Shown: positions 25,995-37,966 of the stretch, piece after piece
How the letters are laid out: each line of letters begins with the position of its first letter
Position numbering within the stretch: position 1 is the first letter of the stretch
Assembly: GCA_947652605.1 (NCBI GenBank)
Contig: OX393579.1
Location: 3,658,001 to 3,722,000, forward strand
Source of the DNA: Elmis aenea
Taxonomy: Eukaryota > Arthropoda > Insecta > Coleoptera > Elmidae
DNA length: 64,000 nt
Reading direction: 5' to 3'
Position numbers and translations under genes: made by a program
Notes under the pieces: generated by a model
Database searches by the model: none
What the model was told of the DNA's origin: nothing
Seen by the model: only the letters and a program-made list of their open reading frames with translations

Positions 25995-27020
25995 GAGCTG
26001 GTTTTAATTTTTAATAATTTCCTAAAAATACCGTGCTTTAGTTAATACATATATTCCTTGAGCGACTATTTCTGAACAATTTTAATTATTGATTTGTATA
26101 TCACAGGAACAGTTTATCCATCGCCTCTTTACATGAATACAATTGTTTTGCATATGTCTTTCAAAGAGCTGGTTTTAATTTTTAATAATTTCCTAAAAAT
26201 ACCGTGCTTTAGTTAATACATATGTTCCTTAAGCGACTATTTCGAAACAATTTCAATTATTGATTTGTATATCACTGGAACAGTTTATCCATCGCCTCTT
26301 TACATAAATACAATTGTTTTGCATATGTCTTTCAATGAGCTGGTTTTAATTTTTAATGATTTCCAAAAAATACCGTGCTTTAGTTCATACATATGTTCCT
26401 TGAGCGACTATTTCGAAACAATTTTAATTATTGATTTGTATATCACAGAAACAGTTTATCCATCGCCTCTTTACATGAATACAATTGTTTTGCATATGTC
26501 TTTCAATGAGCTGGTTTTAATTTTTAATAATTTCCTAAAAATACCGTGCTTTAGTTAATACATATGTTCCTTGAGCGACTATTTCTAAACAATTTTAATT
26601 ATTGATTTGTATATAACAGGATCAGTTTATCCATCGCCTCTTTACATGAATACAATTGTTTTGCATATGTCTTTCAATGAGCTGGTTTTAATTTTTAATA
26701 ATTTCCTAAAAATACCGTGCTTTAGTTAATACATATGTTCCTTGAGCGACTATTTCTAAACAATTTTAATTATTGATTTGTATATCACAGGAACAGTTTA
26801 TCCATCGCCTCTTTACATGAATACAATTGTTTTGCATATGTCTTTCAATGAGCTGGTTTTAATTTTTAATAATTTCCTAAAAATACAGTGCTTTAGTTAA
26901 TACATATGTTCCTTGAGCGACTATTTCTAAACAATTTTAATTATTGATTTGTATATGACAGGAACAGTTTATCCATCGCCTTTTTACATGAATACAATTG
27001 TTTTGCATATGTCTTTCAAT
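25995..27020 (+). repeat. 6-monomer HOR (1,026 bp), copy A
   Basis: Six monomers in order: catatattcc with ctgaac and aaagag; ttaagcg with cactgg; gttcatac with cagaaac; ctaaac with ataacaggatcag; ctaaac; cagtgc with tatgacagg and cgccttttt. The same six follow at 27,021. The monomer before it (25,824, with the TA insertion) does not match 26,850, which sets the left border. Small differences from copy B include tacataaatac at about 26,303 and caatgagctgg where copy B has caataagctgg. Confidence 0.9.
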
Positions 27021-28046
27021 GAGCTGGTTTTAATTTTTAATAATTTCCTAAAAATACCGTGCTTTAGTTAATACATATATTCCTTGAGCGACTATTTCTG
27101 AACAATTTTAATTATTGATTTGTATATCACAGGAACAGTTTATCCATCGCCTCTTTACATGAATACAATTGTTTTGCATATGTCTTTCAAAGAGCTGGTT
27201 TTAATTTTTAATAATTTCCTAAAAATACCGTGCTTTAGTTAATACATATGTTCCTTAAGCGACTATTTCGAAACAATTTCAATTATTGATTTGTATATCA
27301 CTGGAACAGTTTATCCATCGCCTCTTTACATGAATACAATTGTTTTGCATATGTCTTTCAATGAGCTGGTTTTAATTTTTAATGATTTCCAAAAAATACC
27401 GTGCTTTAGTTCATACATATGTTCCTTGAGCGACTATTTCGAAACAATTTTAATTATTGATTTGTATATCACAGAAACAGTTTATCCATCGCCTCTTTAC
27501 ATGAATACAATTGTTTTGCATATGTCTTTCAATGAGCTGGTTTTAATTTTTAATAATTTCCTAAAAATACCGTGCTTTAGTTAATACATATGTTCCTTGA
27601 GCGACTATTTCTAAACAATTTTAATTATTGATTTGTATATAACAGGATCAGTTTATCCATCGCCTCTTTACATGAATACAATTGTTTTGCATATGTCTTT
27701 CAATAAGCTGGTTTTAATTTTTAATAATTTCCTAAAAATACCGTGCTTTAGTTAATACATATGTTCCTTGAGCGACTATTTCTAAACAATTTTAATTATT
27801 GATTTGTATATCACAGGAACAGTTTATCCATCGCCTCTTTACATGAATACAATTGTTTTGCATATGTCTTTCAATGAGCTGGTTTTAATTTTTAATAATT
27901 TCCTAAAAATACAGTGCTTTAGTTAATACATATGTTCCTTGAGCGACTATTTCTAAACAATTTTAATTATTGATTTGTATATGACAGGAACAGTTTATCC
28001 ATCGCCTTTTTACATGAATACAATTGTTTTGCATATGTCTTTCAAT
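27021..28046 (+). repeat. 6-monomer HOR (1,026 bp), copy B
   Basis: Direct repeat of 25,995-27,020. The following monomer (28,047, cgaaac with ggatcag and ccattgcc) breaks the pattern. Because the same six-monomer duplication also exists at 35,915-37,966, it must predate the ~9.9-kb duplication, unless it was transferred by conversion. Confidence 0.9.
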
Positions 28047-28901
28047 GAGCTGGTTTTAATTTTTAATAATTTCCTAAAAATACCGTGCTTTAGTTAATAC
28101 ATATGTTCCTTGAGCGACTATTTCGAAACAATTTTAATTATTGATTTGTATATCACAGGATCAGTTTATCCATTGCCTCTTTACATGAATACAATTGTTT
28201 TGCATATGTCTTTCAATGAGCTGGTTTTAATTTTTAATAATTTCCTAAAAATACCGTGCTTTAGTTAATACATATGTTCCTTGAGCGACTATTTCTCAAC
28301 AATTTTAATTATTGATTTGTATATCACAGGAACAGTTTATCCATCGCCTCTTTACATGAATACAATTGTTTTGCATATGTCTTTCAATGAGCTGGTTTTA
28401 ATTTTTAATAATCTCCTAAAAATACCGTGCTTTAGTTAATACATATGTTCCTTGAGCGACTATTTCTAAACAATTTTAATTATTGATTTGTATATCACAG
28501 GAACAGTTTATCCATCGCCTCTTTACATGAATACAATTGTTTTGCATATGTCTTTCAATGAGCTGGTTTTAATTTTTAATAATTTCCTAAAAATACCGTG
28601 CTTTAGTTAATACATATGTTCCTTGAGCGACTATTTCTAAACAATTTTAATTATTGATTTGTATATCACAGGAACAGTTTATCCATCGCCTCTTTACATG
28701 AATACAATTGTTTTGCATATGTCTTTCAATGAGCTGGTTTTAATTTTTAATAGTTTCCTAAAAATACCGTGCTTTAGTTAATACATATGTTCCTTGAGCG
28801 ACTATTTTGAAACAATTTTAATTATTGATTTGTATATCACAGGAACAGTTTATCCATCGCCTCTTTACATGAATACAATTGTTTTGCATATGTCTTTCAA
28901 T

Positions 28902-31295
28902 GAGCTGGTTTTAATTTTTAATAATTTCCTAAAAATACCGTGCTTTAGTTAATACATATGTTCCTTGAGCGACTATTTTTAAACAATTTTAATTATTGAT
29001 TTGTATATCACAGGACAAGTTTATCCTTCGCATCTTTACATGAAAAAAATTGTTTTGCATATGTCTTTCAATGAGCTGGTTTTAATTTTTAATGATTTCC
29101 TAAAAATACCGTGCTTTAGTTAATACATATGTTCCTTGAGCGACTATTTCGAAACAATTTTAATTATTGATTTGTATATCACAGGATCAGTTTATCCATC
29201 GCCTCTTTACATGAATACAATTGTTTTGCATATGTCTTTCAATGAGCTGGTTTTAATTTTTAATTATTTCCTAAAAATACCGTGCTTTAGTTAATACATA
29301 TGTTCCTTGAGCGACTATTTCGAAACAATTTTAATTATTGATTTGTATATCACAGGATCAGTTTATCCATCGCCTCTTTACATGAATACAATTGTTTTGC
29401 ATATGTCTTTCAATGAGCTGGTTTTAATTTTTAATTATTTCCTAAAAATACCGTGCTTTAGTTAATACATATGTTCCTTGAGCGACTATTTCGAAACAAT
29501 TTTAATTATTGATTTGTATATCACAGGATCAGTTTATCCATCGCCTCTTTACATGAATACAATTGTTTTGCATATGTCTTTTGATGAGCTGGTTTTAATT
29601 TTTAATAATTTCCTAAAAATACCGTGCTTTAGTTAATACATATGTTCCTTGAGCGACTATTTCGAAACAATTTTAATTATTGATTTGTATATCACAGGAA
29701 CAGTTTATCCATCGCCTCTTTACATGAATACAATTGTTTTGCATATGTCTTTCAATGAGCTGGTTTTAATTTTTAATAATTTCCTAAAAATACCGTGCTT
29801 TAGTTAATACATATGTTCCTTGAGCGACTATTTCTAAACAATTTTAATTATTGATTTGTATATCACAGGAACAGTTTATCCATCGCCTCTTTACATGAAT
29901 ACAATTGTTTTGCATATGTCTTTCAATGAGCTGGTTTTAATTTTTAATAATTTCCTAAAAATACCGTGCTTTAGTTAATACATATGTTCCTTGAGCGACT
30001 ATTTCTAAACAATTTTAATTATTGATTTGTATATCACAGGAACAGTTTATCCATCGCCTCTTTACATGAATACAATTGTTTTGCATATGTCTTTCAATGA
30101 GCTGGTTTTAATTTTTAATAATCTCCTAAAAATACCGTGCTTTAGTTAATACATATGTTCCTTGAGCGACTATTTCTAAACAATTTTAATTATTGATTTG
30201 TATATCACAGGAACAGTTTATCCATCGCCTCTTTACATGAATACAATTGTTTTGCATATGTCTTTCAATGAGCTGGTTTTAATTTTTAATAATTTCCTAA
30301 AAATACCGTGCTTTAGTTAATACATATGTTCCTTGAGCGACTATTTCTAAACAATTTTAATTATTGATTTGTATATCACAGGAACAGTTTATCCATAGCC
30401 TCTTTACATGAATACAATTGTTTTGCATATGTCTTTCAATGAGCTGGTTTTAATTTTTAATAATTTCCTAAAAATACCGTGCTTTAGTTAATACATATGT
30501 TCCTTGAGCGACTATTTTGAAACAATTTTAATTATTGATTTGTATATCACAGGAACAGTTTATCCATCGCCTCTTTACATGAATACAATTGTTTTGCATA
30601 TGTCTTTCAATGAGCTGGTTTTAATTTTTAATAATTTCCTAAAAATACCGTGCTTTAGTTAATACATATGTTCCTTGAGCGACTATTTCGAAACAATTTT
30701 AATTATTGATTTGTATATCACAGGAACAGTTTATCCTTCGCATCTTTACATGAAAAAAATTGTTTTGCATATGTTTTTCAATGAGCTGGTTTTAATTTTT
30801 AATAATTTCCTAAAAATACCGTGCTTTAGTTAATACATATGTTCCTTGAGCGACTATTTCGAAACAATTTTAATTATTGATTTGTATATCACAGGAACAG
30901 TTTATCCATCGCCTTTTTACATGAATACAATTGTTTTGCATATGTCTTTCAATGAGCTGGTTTTAATTTTTAATAATTTCCTAAAAATACCGTGCTTTAG
31001 TTAATACATATGTTCCTTGAGCGACTATTTCTAAACAATTTTAATTATTGATTTGTATATCACAGGAACAGTTTATCCATCGCCTCTTTACATGAATACA
31101 ATTGTTTTGCATATGTCTTTCAATGAGCTGGTTTTAATTTTTAATAATTTCCTAAAAATACCGTGCTTTAGTTAATACATATGTTCCTTGAGCGACTATT
31201 TCTAAACAATTTTAATTATTGATTTGTATATCACAGGAACAGTTTATCCATCGCCTCTTTACATGAATACAATTGTTTTGCATATGTCTTTCAAT
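28902..31295 (+). repeat. 14-monomer HOR (2,394 bp), copy A
   Basis: Fourteen monomers in order: tttttaaac with ggacaag, ccttcgcatc and an A run; three consecutive ggatcag monomers (29,073, 29,244, 29,415), the last ending tcttttgatgag; cgaaac; ctaaac; ctaaac; aatctcc with ctaaac; ctaaac with ccatagcc; ttttgaaac; ccttcgcatc with atgtttttc; cgaaac with cgccttttt; ctaaac; ctaaac. gactattttt at 28,971 and 31,365, ccatagcc near 30,394 and 32,788, and atgtttttc at 30,771 and 33,165 fix the 2,394-base period. Confidence 0.93.
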
Positions 31296-33689
31296 GAGCT
31301 GGTTTTAATTTTTAATAATTTCCTAAAAATACCGTGCTTTAGTTAATACATATGTTCCTTGAGCGACTATTTTTAAACAATTTTAATTATTGATTTGTAT
31401 ATCACAGGACAAGTTTATCCTTCGCATCTTTACATGAAAAAAATTGTTTTGCATATGTCTTTCAATGAGCTGGTTTTAATTTTTAATGATTTCCTAAAAA
31501 TACCGTGCTTTAGTTAATACATATGTTCCTTGAGCGACTATTTCGAAACAATTTTAATTATTGATTTGTATATCACAGGATCAGTTTATCCATCGCCTCT
31601 TTACATGAATACAATTGTTTTGCATATGTCTTTCAATGAGCTGGTTTTAATTTTTAATTATTTCCTAAAAATACCGTGCTTTAGTTAATACATATGTTCC
31701 TTGAGCGACTATTTCGAAACAATTTTAATTATTGATTTGTATATCACAGGATCAGTTTATCCATCGCCTCTTTACATGAATACAATTGTTTTGCATATGT
31801 CTTTCAATGAGCTGGTTTTAATTTTTAATTATTTCCTAAAAATACCGTGCTTTAGTTAATACATATGTTCCTTGAGCGACTATTTCGAAACAATTTTAAT
31901 TATTGATTTGTATATCACAGGATCAGTTTATCCATCGCCTCTTTACATGAATACAATTGTTTTGCATATGTCTTTTGATGAGCTGGTTTTAATTTTTAAT
32001 AATTTCCTAAAAATACCGTGCTTTAGTTAATACATATGTTCCTTGAGCGACTATTTCGAAACAATTTTAATTATTGATTTGTATATCACAGGAACAGTTT
32101 ATCCATCGCCTCTTTACATGAATACAATTGTTTTGCATATGTCTTTCAATGAGCTGGTTTTAATTTTTAATAATTTCCTAAAAATACCGTGCTTTAGTTA
32201 ATACATATGTTCCTTGAGCGACTATTTCTAAACAATTTTAATTATTGATTTGTATATCACAGGAACAGTTTATCCATCGCCTCTTTACATGAATACAATT
32301 GTTTTGCATATGTCTTTCAATGAGCTGGTTTTAATTTTTAATAATTTCCTAAAAATACCGTGCTTTAGTTAATACATATGTTCCTTGAGCGACTATTTCT
32401 AAACAATTTTAATTATTGATTTGTATATCACAGGAACAGTTTATCCATCGCCTCTTTACATGAATACAATTGTTTTGCATATGTCTTTCAATGAGCTGGT
32501 TTTAATTTTTAATAATCTCCTAAAAATACCGTGCTTTAGTTAATACATATGTTCCTTGAGCGACTATTTCTAAACAATTTTAATTATTGATTTGTATATC
32601 ACAGGAACAGTTTATCCATCGCCTCTTTACATGAATACAATTGTTTTGCATATGTCTTTCAATGAGCTGGTTTTAATTTTTAATAATTTCCTAAAAATAC
32701 CGTGCTTTAGTTAATACATATGTTCCTTGAGCGACTATTTCTAAACAATTTTAATTATTGATTTGTATATCACAGGAACAGTTTATCCATAGCCTCTTTA
32801 CATGAATACAATTGTTTTGCATATGTCTTTCAATGAGCTGGTTTTAATTTTTAATAATTTCCTAAAAATACCGTGCTTTAGTTAATACATATGTTCCTTG
32901 AGCGACTATTTTGAAACAATTTTAATTATTGATTTGTATATCACAGGAACAGTTTATCCATCGCCTCTTTACATGAATACAATTGTTTTGCATATGTCTT
33001 TCAATGAGCTGGTTTTAATTTTTAATAATTTCCTAAAAATACCGTGCTTTAGTTAATACATATGTTCCTTGAGCGACTATTTCGAAACAATTTTAATTAT
33101 TGATTTGTATATCACAGGAACAGTTTATCCTTCGCATCTTTACATGAAAAAAATTGTTTTGCATATGTTTTTCAATGAGCTGGTTTTAATTTTTAATAAT
33201 TTCCTAAAAATACCGTGCTTTAGTTAATACATATGTTCCTTGAGCGACTATTTCGAAACAATTTTAATTATTGATTTGTATATCACAGGAACAGTTTATC
33301 CATCGCCTTTTTACATGAATACAATTGTTTTGCATATGTCTTTCAATGAGCTGGTTTTAATTTTTAATAATTTCCTAAAAATACCGTGCTTTAGTTAATA
33401 CATATGTTCCTTGAGCGACTATTTCTAAACAATTTTAATTATTGATTTGTATATCACAGGAACAGTTTATCCATCGCCTCTTTACATGAATACAATTGTT
33501 TTGCATATGTCTTTCAATGAGCTGGTTTTAATTTTTAATAATTTCCTAAAAATACCGTGCTTTAGTTAATACATATGTTCCTTGAGCGACTATTTCTAAA
33601 CAATTTTAATTATTGATTTGTATATCACAGGAACAGTTTATCCATCGCCTCTTTACATGAATACAATTGTTTTGCATATGTCTTTCAAT
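31296..33689 (+). repeat. 14-monomer HOR (2,394 bp), copy B
   Basis: Second copy of 28,902-31,295, with all fourteen monomer types in the same order. By eye I found almost no differences, so this is among the youngest duplications in the window. The next monomer (33,690, aatctcc with ctaaac) does not match 31,296. The related block at 38,993 onward contains only one version of this unit. Confidence 0.93.
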
Positions 33690-35570
33690 GAGCTGGTTTT
33701 AATTTTTAATAATCTCCTAAAAATACCGTGCTTTAGTTAATACATATGTTCCTTGAGCGACTATTTCTAAACAATTTTAATTATTGATTTGTATATCACA
33801 GGAACAGTTTATCCATCGCCTCTTTACATGAATACAATTGTTTTGCATATGTCTTTCAATGAGCTGGTTTTAATTTTTAATAATTTCCTAAAAATACCGT
33901 GCTTTAGTTAATACATATGTTCCTTGAGCGACTATTTCTAAACAATTTTAATTATTGATTTGTATATCACAGGAACAGTTTATCCATCGCCTCTTTACAT
34001 GAATACAATTGTTTTGCATATGTCTTTCAATGAGCTGGTTTTAATTTTTAATAATTTCCTAAAAATACCGTGCTTTAGTTAATACATATGTTCCTTGAGC
34101 GACTATTTTGAAACAATTTTAATTATTGATTTGTATATCACAGGAACAGTTTATCCATCGCCTCTTTACATGAATACAATTGTTTTGCATATGTCTTTCA
34201 ATGAGCTGGTTTTAATTTTTAATAATTTCCTAAAAATACCGTGCTTTAGTTAATACATATGTTCCTTGAGCGACTATTTTTAAACAATTTTAATTATTGA
34301 TTTGTATATCACAGGACAAGTTTATCCTTCGCATCTTTACATGAATACAATTGTTTTGCATATGTCTTTCAATGAGCTGGTTTTAATTTTTAATAATTTC
34401 CTAAAAATACCGTGCTTTAGTTAATACATATGTTCCTTGAGCGACTATTTCTAAACAATTTTAATTATTGATTTGTATATCACAGGACAAGTTTATCCTT
34501 CGCATCTTTACATGAATACAATTGTTTTGCATATGTCTTTCAATGAGCTGGTTTTAATTTTTAATAATTTCCTAAAAATACCGTGCTTTAGTTAATAAAT
34601 ATGTTCCTTGAGCGACTATTTCTAAACAATTTTAATTATTGATTTGTATATCACAGGAACAGTTTATCCATCGCCTCTTTACATGAATACAATTGTTTTG
34701 CATATGTCTTTCAATGAGCTGGTTTTAATTTTTAATAATTTCCTAAAAATACCGTGCTTTAGTTAATACATATGTTCCTTGAGCGACCATTTTTAAACAA
34801 TTTTAATTATTGATTTGTATATCACAGGACAAGTTTATCCTTCGCATCTTTACATGAATACAATTGTTTTGCATATGTCTTTCAATGAGCTGGTTTTAAT
34901 TTTTAATAATTTCCTAAAAATACCGTGCTTTAGTTAATACATATGTTCCTTGAGCGACTATTTCTAAACAATTTTAATTATTGATTTGTTTATCACAGGA
35001 ACAGTTTATCCATCGCCTCTTTACATGAATACAATTGTTTTGCATATGTCTTTCAATGAGCTGGTTTTAATTTTTAATAATTTCCTAAAAATACCGTGCT
35101 TTAGTTAATAAATATGTTCCTTGAGCGACTATTTCTAAACAATTTTAATTATTGATTTGTATATCACAGGAACAGTTTATCCATCGCCTCTTTACATGAA
35201 TACAATTGTTTTGCATATGTCTTTCGATGAGCTGGTTTTAATTTTTAATAATTTCCTAAAAATACCGTGCTTTAGTTAATACATATGTTCCTTGAGCGTC
35301 TATTTCTAAACAATTTTAATTATTGATTTGTATATCACAGGAACAGTTTATCCATCGCCTCTTTACAAGAATGCAATTGTTTCGCATATGTCTTTCAATG
35401 AGCTGGTTTTAATTTTTAATAATTTCCTAAAAATACCGTGCTTTAGTTAATAAATATGTTCCTTGAGCGACTATTTCGAAACAATTTTAATTATTGATTT
35501 GTATATCACAGGAACAGTTTATCCTTCGCATCTTTACATGAAAAAAATTGTTTTGCATATGTCTTTCAAT
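33690..35570 (+). repeat. Tail of ~9.9-kb copy A, no gene
   Basis: Eleven monomers that include ttttgaaac, tttttaaac with ggacaag, three taataaatatg monomers (34,593, 35,106, about 35,448), and a gcgtctat monomer at about 35,298 with acaagaatgcaattg. A related tail lies at about 41.7-44.2 kb: 34,593 pairs with 42,632 and 35,106 with 43,658, so three extra monomers lie between those markers in the later copy. Confidence 0.8.
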
Positions 35571-35797
35571 GAGCTGGTTTTAATTTTTAATAATTTCCTA
35601 AAAATACCGTGCTTTAGTTAATACATATGTTCCTTAAGCGACTATTTCGAAACAATTTCAATTATTGATTTGTATATCACAGAAACAGTTTATCCATCGC
35701 CTCTTTACATGAATACAATTGTTTTGCATATGTCTTTCAATGAGCTGGTTTTAATTTTTAATAATTTCCTAAAAATACCGTGCTTTAGTTAATACAT

Positions 35798-35801
35798 ATA
35801 T
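35798..35801 (+). other. TA dinucleotide insertion in monomer (second copy)
   Basis: The same catatatgttcc change as near 25,878, exactly 9,920 bases downstream and in the same monomer type (ctaaac with tattacagg and cgcttc). It is absent from the equivalent monomers at about 2,790, 10,485, 44,690 and 52,385. Confidence 0.9.
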
Positions 35802-35914
35802 GTTCCTTGAGCGACTATTTCTAAACAATTTTAATTATTGATTTGTATATTACAGGAACAGTTTATCCATCGCTTCTTTACATGAATACAATTGTTTTGC
35901 ATATGTCTTTCAAT

Positions 35915-37966
35915 GAGCTGGTTTTAATTTTTAATAATTTCCTAAAAATACCGTGCTTTAGTAAATACATATATTCCTTGAGCGACTATTTCTGAACAAT
36001 TTTAATTATTGATTTGTATATCACAGGAACAGTTTATCCATCGCCTCTTTACATGAATACAATTGTTTTGCATATGTCTTTCAAAGAGCTGGTTTTAATT
36101 TTTAATAATTTCCTAAAAATACCGTGCTTTAGTTAATACATATGTTCCTTAAGCGACTATTTCGAAACAATTTCAATTATTGATTTGTATATCACTGGAA
36201 CAGTTTATCCATCGCCTCTTTACATGAATACAATTGTTTTGCATATGTCTTTCAATGAGCTGGTTTTAATTTTTAATGATTTCCAAAAAATACCGTGCTT
36301 TAGTTCATACATATGTTCCTTGAGCGACTATTTCGAAACAATTTTAATTATTGATTTGTATATCACAGAAACAGTTTATCCATCGCCTCTTTACATGAAT
36401 ACAATTGTTTTGCATATGTCTTTCAATGAGCTGGTTTTAATTTTTAATAATTTCCTAAAAATACCGTGCTTTAGTTAATACATATGTTCCTTGAGCGACT
36501 ATTTCTAAACAATTTTAATTATTGATTTGTATATAACAGGATCAGTTTATCCATCGCCTCTTTACATGAATACAATTGTTTTGCATATGTCTTTCAATAA
36601 GCTGGTTTTAATTTTTAATAATTTCCTAAAAATACCGTGCTTTAGTTAATACATATGTTCCTTGAGCGACTATTTCTAAACAATTTTAATTATTGATTTG
36701 TATATCACAGGAACAGTTTATCCATCGCCTCTTTACATGAATACAATTGTTTTGCATATGTCTTTCAATGAGCTGGTTTTAATTTTTAATAATTTCCTAA
36801 AAATACAGTGCTTTAGTTAATACATATGTTCCTTGAGCGACTATTTCTAAACAATTTTAATTATTGATTTGTATATGACAGGAACAGTTTATCCATCGCC
36901 TTTTTACATGAATACAATTGTTTTGCATATGTCTTTCAATGAGCTGGTTTTAATTTTTAATAATTTCCTAAAAATACCGTGCTTTAGTTAATACATATAT
37001 TCCTTGAGCGACTATTTCTGAACAATTTTAATTATTGATTTGTATATCACAGGAACAGTTTATCCATCGCCTCTTTACATGAATACAATTGTTTTGCATA
37101 TGTCTTTCAAAGAGCTGGTTTTAATTTTTAATAATTTCCTAAAAATACCGTGCTTTAGTTAATACATATGTTCCTTAAGCGACTATTTCGAAACAATTTC
37201 AATTATTGATTTGTATATCACTGGAACAGTTTATCCATCGCCTCTTTACATGAATACAATTGTTTTGCATATGTCTTTCAATGAGCTGGTTTTAATTTTT
37301 AATGATTTCCAAAAAATACCGTGCTTTAGTTCATACATATGTTCCTTGAGCGACTATTTCGAAACAATTTTAATTATTGATTTGTATATCACAGAAACAG
37401 TTTATCCATCGCCTCTTTACATGAATACAATTGTTTTGCATATGTCTTTCAATGAGCTGGTTTTAATTTTTAATAATTTCCTAAAAATACCGTGCTTTAG
37501 TTAATACATATGTTCCTTGAGCGACTATTTCTAAACAATTTTAATTATTGATTTGTATATAACAGGATCAGTTTATCCATCGCCTCTTTACATGAATACA
37601 ATTGTTTTGCATATGTCTTTCAATAAGCTGGTTTTAATTTTTAATAATTTCCTAAAAATACCGTGCTTTAGTTAATACATATGTTCCTTGAGCGACTATT
37701 TCTAAACAATTTTAATTATTGATTTGTATATCACAGGAACAGTTTATCCATCGCCTCTTTACATGAATACAATTGTTTTGCATATGTCTTTCAATGAGCT
37801 GGTTTTAATTTTTAATAATTTCCTAAAAATACAGTGCTTTAGTTAATACATATGTTCCTTGAGCGACTATTTCTAAACAATTTTAATTATTGATTTGTAT
37901 ATGACAGGAACAGTTTATCCATCGCCTTTTTACATGAATACAATTGTTTTGCATATGTCTTTCAAT
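35915..37966 (+). repeat. 6-monomer HOR pair inside ~9.9-kb copy B
   Basis: Two tandem 1,026-base units, 35,915-36,940 and 36,941-37,966, correspond to 25,995-28,046 shifted by 9,920. The monomer types are the same six: ctgaac with aaagag, cactgg, gttcatac, ataacaggatcag, ctaaac, and cagtgc with tatgacagg. Two 97-codon open frames (36,185-36,478 and 37,211-37,504) arise at the gttcatac monomers. Confidence 0.9.

Larger units (their letters stand above)
25651..35570 (+). repeat. ~9.9-kb HOR (58 monomers + 2 bp), copy A
   Basis: The unit begins with the marker module (ttaagcg with aatttcaatt and cagaaac) and ends just before the same module returns at 35,571, 9,920 bases later. The extra 2 bases are the TA insertion in catatatgttcc. 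Internally it holds a 6-monomer duplication (25,995-28,046), a 14-monomer duplication (28,902-33,689) and a tail (33,690-35,570) with ggacaag and taataaatatg variants. No gene is visible; two 97-codon open frames at 26,265-26,558 and 27,291-27,584 are repeat artefacts. Confidence 0.88.
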
